Assembly (NCBI GenBank): GCA_021399435.1
Contig: JAJTUP010000031.1
Span: forward strand, 496,001-560,000
DNA: 64,000 bases
Reading direction: 5' to 3'
Source: Diaporthe sp. PMI_573
Taxonomy: Eukaryota; Ascomycota; Sordariomycetes; Diaporthales; Diaporthaceae
Part shown: positions 60,875-64,000 of the stretch, in pieces
Numbering within the stretch: the stretch's first letter is position 1
Layout of the letters: every line of letters starts with the position of its first letter
Program-made: the position numbers and the translations under genes
Notes under the pieces: model-generated
The model's input: the letters and a program-made list of their open reading frames with translations, nothing else
What the model was told of the DNA's origin: nothing
Databases searched by the model: none

Positions 60875-63800
60875 TCATTCCAGATTCTGCTGCACATTCA
60901 TGACACCACGACCATACCACTCCGCCACAGTGGCAAAGCGGTCCTCGCTCCGCTCAAGCTCATCCTTGAACAGCTCGTGCCGGTCGGCGTTCTCCTCCTG
61001 GCCGCGCTTGATAGCCCGGATGGTGGCGTTGTTCTGCGCGCACAACGGGCACTCCCCCTCGACGCCGTCGCCGCCGCGAAGGCACCGCTGGTGGAAGCTG
61101 TGCTTGCACAGGAAGTGCACAGCCGGCAGGTCCAGCACCTGCGTGCACACGGGGCACCGCGTGGCCTGGAACACGGCCGGCTTGGCGCCCAGGTCCGTGA
61201 TCTCGGCCCGCCGCTGCTCCGTCTCGGTGCGGAACCCGGCCACGCGCCGCCGGTTCGACGCGATGTCCCTGCGCTCCCGCTCGATCGTCTCGTGCAGGTA
61301 CGGCTTGAGCATCCCCATCGTCGCCACCGCGTTCTTGGACAGCATCTGCACCACCTGCAGCGGCGCCATCAGCCCGTCCTTGTCGATCGTGTTGAGCACG
61401 TTGGCCAGCTCGTCGAGGCCTGCCTCGTCGAGGACGCGGGAGTCCGAGGTCAGGTAGGCCAGTGCCGCGGGGTAGAGGGAGGGCTCCTGCGGGCCGTACT
61501 TGCGCAGGGCCTTCATGGCGCCGCGCGTGTCTTTGGCCGAGGTGTACGAGCGGAAGATGTCCGACAGGAGGCCGGCCTGCTCCTTGACCAGCGTCGTCCC
61601 GTCCTGGAATTCCGATAGGTGCGACAACAACAGCACACTGGAGTTTTCTATAGGCGCTCCCCTGCCTTCGATGAGCTTCTTGGCCTTTTGCTCCCACTGC
61701 TCCCGGTCGTGTTCGCTCTTCACCTCTGTGGATTTATGTAGGTACATCTCAAACAGAGTTGTGTAAAGGTCGGCCTTGTTCTCCTCCGATATGCTCTCGT
61801 CTCCAAGGCATGCCTCGAGGAAGACGATGAATTCGTCGGTGTGATCTATGAAGGACGAAAAGGCGGTCCGTGGTGGCGGTGCTGTGTATTGCGGAGGCGG
61901 CGCATCGTCGGCATCGAGCAAAACGGCCCCATCGCTTACAGTAGGCTCTATGTTTCCTTGAGTGGGAGGCGAGGCAACCGTAGATGAGTTCATATATGGT
62001 AGAGGAAGAAGGTTGGAAAGGTTCTGGACGGCGCTCACTGCGCCGGCTGCGAAGCCGCCACCTGATGCAGGGGTCTCAATGGTGTCAGCGTGGCGCACCC
62101 TGGGACGGTAATTCCCAGTATAATAGTCGATAAACAGCTGTGTCGAGCCTTTTGGGCAATGCTCGATGAGCACCCGGGCGTATTTCATCAGGCATGGGTA
62201 GGCCTGGACTGCATTAGCTTCTTGCTCCCTCTCCAGTCGAACCAAAACTTACTGTTTGAGGATCAAGATGCCATATGAAGGCAAGGGCCTCCTTATAGTC
62301 CTTCAGATCCTCGATCAGGATATCCACTACCAGGTCATTTTCGCCGTGCTTTTTGGCCAGGTAGGCAGCCTGCTCGAAATAACCCCCCTGCCTGCACATT
62401 GTTATCGCCGTGTCCAGGTCGAACTTGAGCTCTCCAGGTTGCTTTATGAATGCCTCCAGCTTCTCGATATCTTTCAATTTCGCGTAGCAGTTCAAGAGAA
62501 GAGTGGTATGATCCGAAGTGGCCTTCCCACGTTCATGAAGCTGCTCCAAATACTCGATGAGGTTGTGTATCCTCTGCGTGTCCAGGAACTTCCTGATAAC
62601 TTGCGACGGCTCCGTGTTGTCGATCGCTTTGATATATTGAGCCATGGCTTGATCGTATTCGCCTTTTTGATACATGTGGTCGCCGTACTTGCGGAAGATG
62701 ACGTTTTGCTGTTGAGTGTCCAGACCCGCAGTCTGTGCTAGTGATATTGCAAAGGGGTAGAGATTCCTCTGATAGAGCAACTCCAGTCTCTGCTGTAGTG
62801 TTTTCTCATGATATCTGTAGACCTTCCCATCCTGGGTCAAGGTGTATAGATCGCCCCACAGCTCGAAAACGGCGAGGACCTTCGAGATGAGAGTCTCGGT
62901 ATGTGCGATCACCTTGAGATCTGGCTCAAGCAGGGAGAATGTCGACGCGTTGAAGATGGTGTCCGCAGCACTGCCACCGAAGCGCCTGCGCAATTGACTT
63001 GGGTCTACGGCCGTCTTTGGCGGTGAAACGACCGCGACGTACTGTTTGTATATCGTCACCAGCTCCTTGGGCGAATCGTATGCTTTGGGAGGGCCTCTTC
63101 CTTCAGCTTTGTAGTAGTAAATCGCGTCGTCTCGTGCGACAACAATGCTGCCATCTCTCTTATCCACAGCCATGCATCCGACGCCACATCCTTGGTCCTC
63201 GACTGTTTTCGGTGGTTGACCTTGTCCCTTTCCAGAGATTGTCAATTTCAGGATGCGCGACACGGTCGAGATGAAGAGTGTGGTCAGTCTTTCGTCGACC
63301 CGCAGTTCGACGCCGGTGATCGGTTCCTCGGACTCGTATACAATTCGTTGCTTCGTGCCGCGATCGTTGATTAGGTCTCCCCGGATGACTGTCACGGCGC
63401 CATTTGCGAAACCGACAGCGATCTGCGACAAGTCTTCTGTCGCGGCAAAGGCCGACACCTGGAAGTCTTTCAGCCATGCAACCAGTTGGAACTATGCCTC
63501 GGGTCACGCACAGGAAACTTTTTCCTCCCATTGTAAATTGTGACGCTGCTCAGGCAGGTGGGCATCCCCGTCTTCTTGACCGGCTTATCCAGAGCCCAGA
63601 CCTTCAGCACAGGCTCGCCGCTGAGATCCTCCTATTGAACATTTATAAGTCAGCCCAAGGACCTTCGCAGGCATTCTTCCGTATTTGCGCTCGTGTATAA
63701 ATCGTACCCCAACTGTTACCAGCAAGCTCGTCCCCTCGACCTGGCGCATGTGCGAGATGCGGACACCCTCATGAGCCTGGAAGCTGCGGACGATGCGCCA

Positions 63801-63962
63801 GCTCGGGCCCACGATGCGCACATGGCCGTCCGCACTGCCGAGGAAGAGGCTGTCGGAGCCAGAGCAGACGCTGGATATCTCGTGGCTGTCGAAGAAGGCG
63901 CGCGTCTCGTCGTCGTCGGCGAGCTTGACCTGGCTGACATCGAAGAAGTCGAAGGATTTCCA
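60875..63962 (-). CDS. VPS11: Vacuolar protein sorting protein VPS11 (Pep5), 5' end outside the window, ~970 codons present
   Basis: Core subunit of the CORVET and HOPS tethering complexes on endosomes and vacuoles. Exons present: 63962-63708, 63631-63512, 63458-62253 and 62203-60875 (970 codons including the stop); donors GTACGA, GTGCGT and GTAAGT. The exon at 63962 begins WKSFDFFDVSQVK, which in relatives is almost the N-terminus, and follows a CTAAC branch site and CGCAG, so the first tiny coding exon lies beyond base 64000. N-terminal beta-propeller (FLGSADGHVRIVG, EPVLKVWALDKPVKKTG, AVGFANGAVTVIRGD), central clathrin-heavy-chain-type helical repeats (YGDHMYQKGEYDQAMAQYIK, AYLAKKHGENDLVVDILI, EHCPKGSTQLFIDYYTG), and a C-terminal RING-H2 with CPVCTQVLDLPAVHFLCKHSFH then CPLC. 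The join DPQT/AYPCLMKYARVL fits the family. Confidence 0.96.
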
Positions 63963-64000
63963 CTGCGGCGAAGGCGCGAGGTTAGTCTTTTGATTGCGCA

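Overview
The window reads as nuclear DNA of a filamentous ascomycete (Pezizomycotina, probably a Sordariomycete). Genes are interrupted by short introns (mostly 50-120 nt, GTRNGT...YAG with CTRAY branch sites). The protein content fits: a Neurospora CCG-9-type trehalose phosphorylase, a NACHT-type fungal STAND protein, a 2EXR protein, a cellobiose dehydrogenase, a CBM1 esterase and an SRPK-like kinase. All genes were read from the sequence only; exon joins come from splice consensus plus frame continuity.

0-9.4 kb: an MFS sugar transporter, the ccg-9-like trehalose phosphorylase and a 2EXR-domain gene, separated by long gene-poor stretches. 10-21.5 kb is the most accessory-looking part. It holds an intronless NACHT STAND gene, an O-fucosyltransferase-like gene, a small relic resembling that gene, an 891-bp MITE-like element with ~128-bp terminal inverted repeats around an AT-rich core, a broken FAD oxidoreductase (two CAG-to-TAG-type stops), and an intronless DUF2278 plus lamin-tail gene of bacterial-looking architecture. 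21.5-27 kb returns to conserved genes: a second sugar transporter, a predicted small cysteine-rich secreted protein, and the divergent pair PSF3 (GINS) and mitochondrial Mn-SOD.

27-38.8 kb: a predicted seven-exon gene of unknown function, a secreted protein of unknown function, a secreted Ayg1-like alpha/beta hydrolase, a DHA1-type MFS exporter and a Rieske protein that uses a GC-AG intron. 40.8-44.8 kb is a lignocellulose pair: cellobiose dehydrogenase (cytochrome + GMC domains, no CBM) facing a CBM1-CE16 acetylesterase tail to tail.

45.7-56.5 kb is rich in signalling and unknown genes: an SRPK-like kinase, an unknown protein with a 9-residue repeat continuing in frame past its stop, a kinase-VWA fusion, a CorA-like membrane protein with two in-frame introns, and a predicted 73-residue protein too short to show as a long ORF. 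57.5-64 kb is housekeeping again: an NmrA/epimerase-like reductase, a mitochondrial lipoate-protein ligase, and VPS11 (its first coding exon lies outside the window).

The genes do not form one pathway. Recognisable themes are sugar and polysaccharide use (two sugar transporters, CDH, CE16 esterase, trehalose phosphorylase), non-self or stress signalling (NACHT protein, two divergent kinases), and core functions. No convincing tRNA, rRNA, CRISPR or biosynthetic gene cluster was seen.
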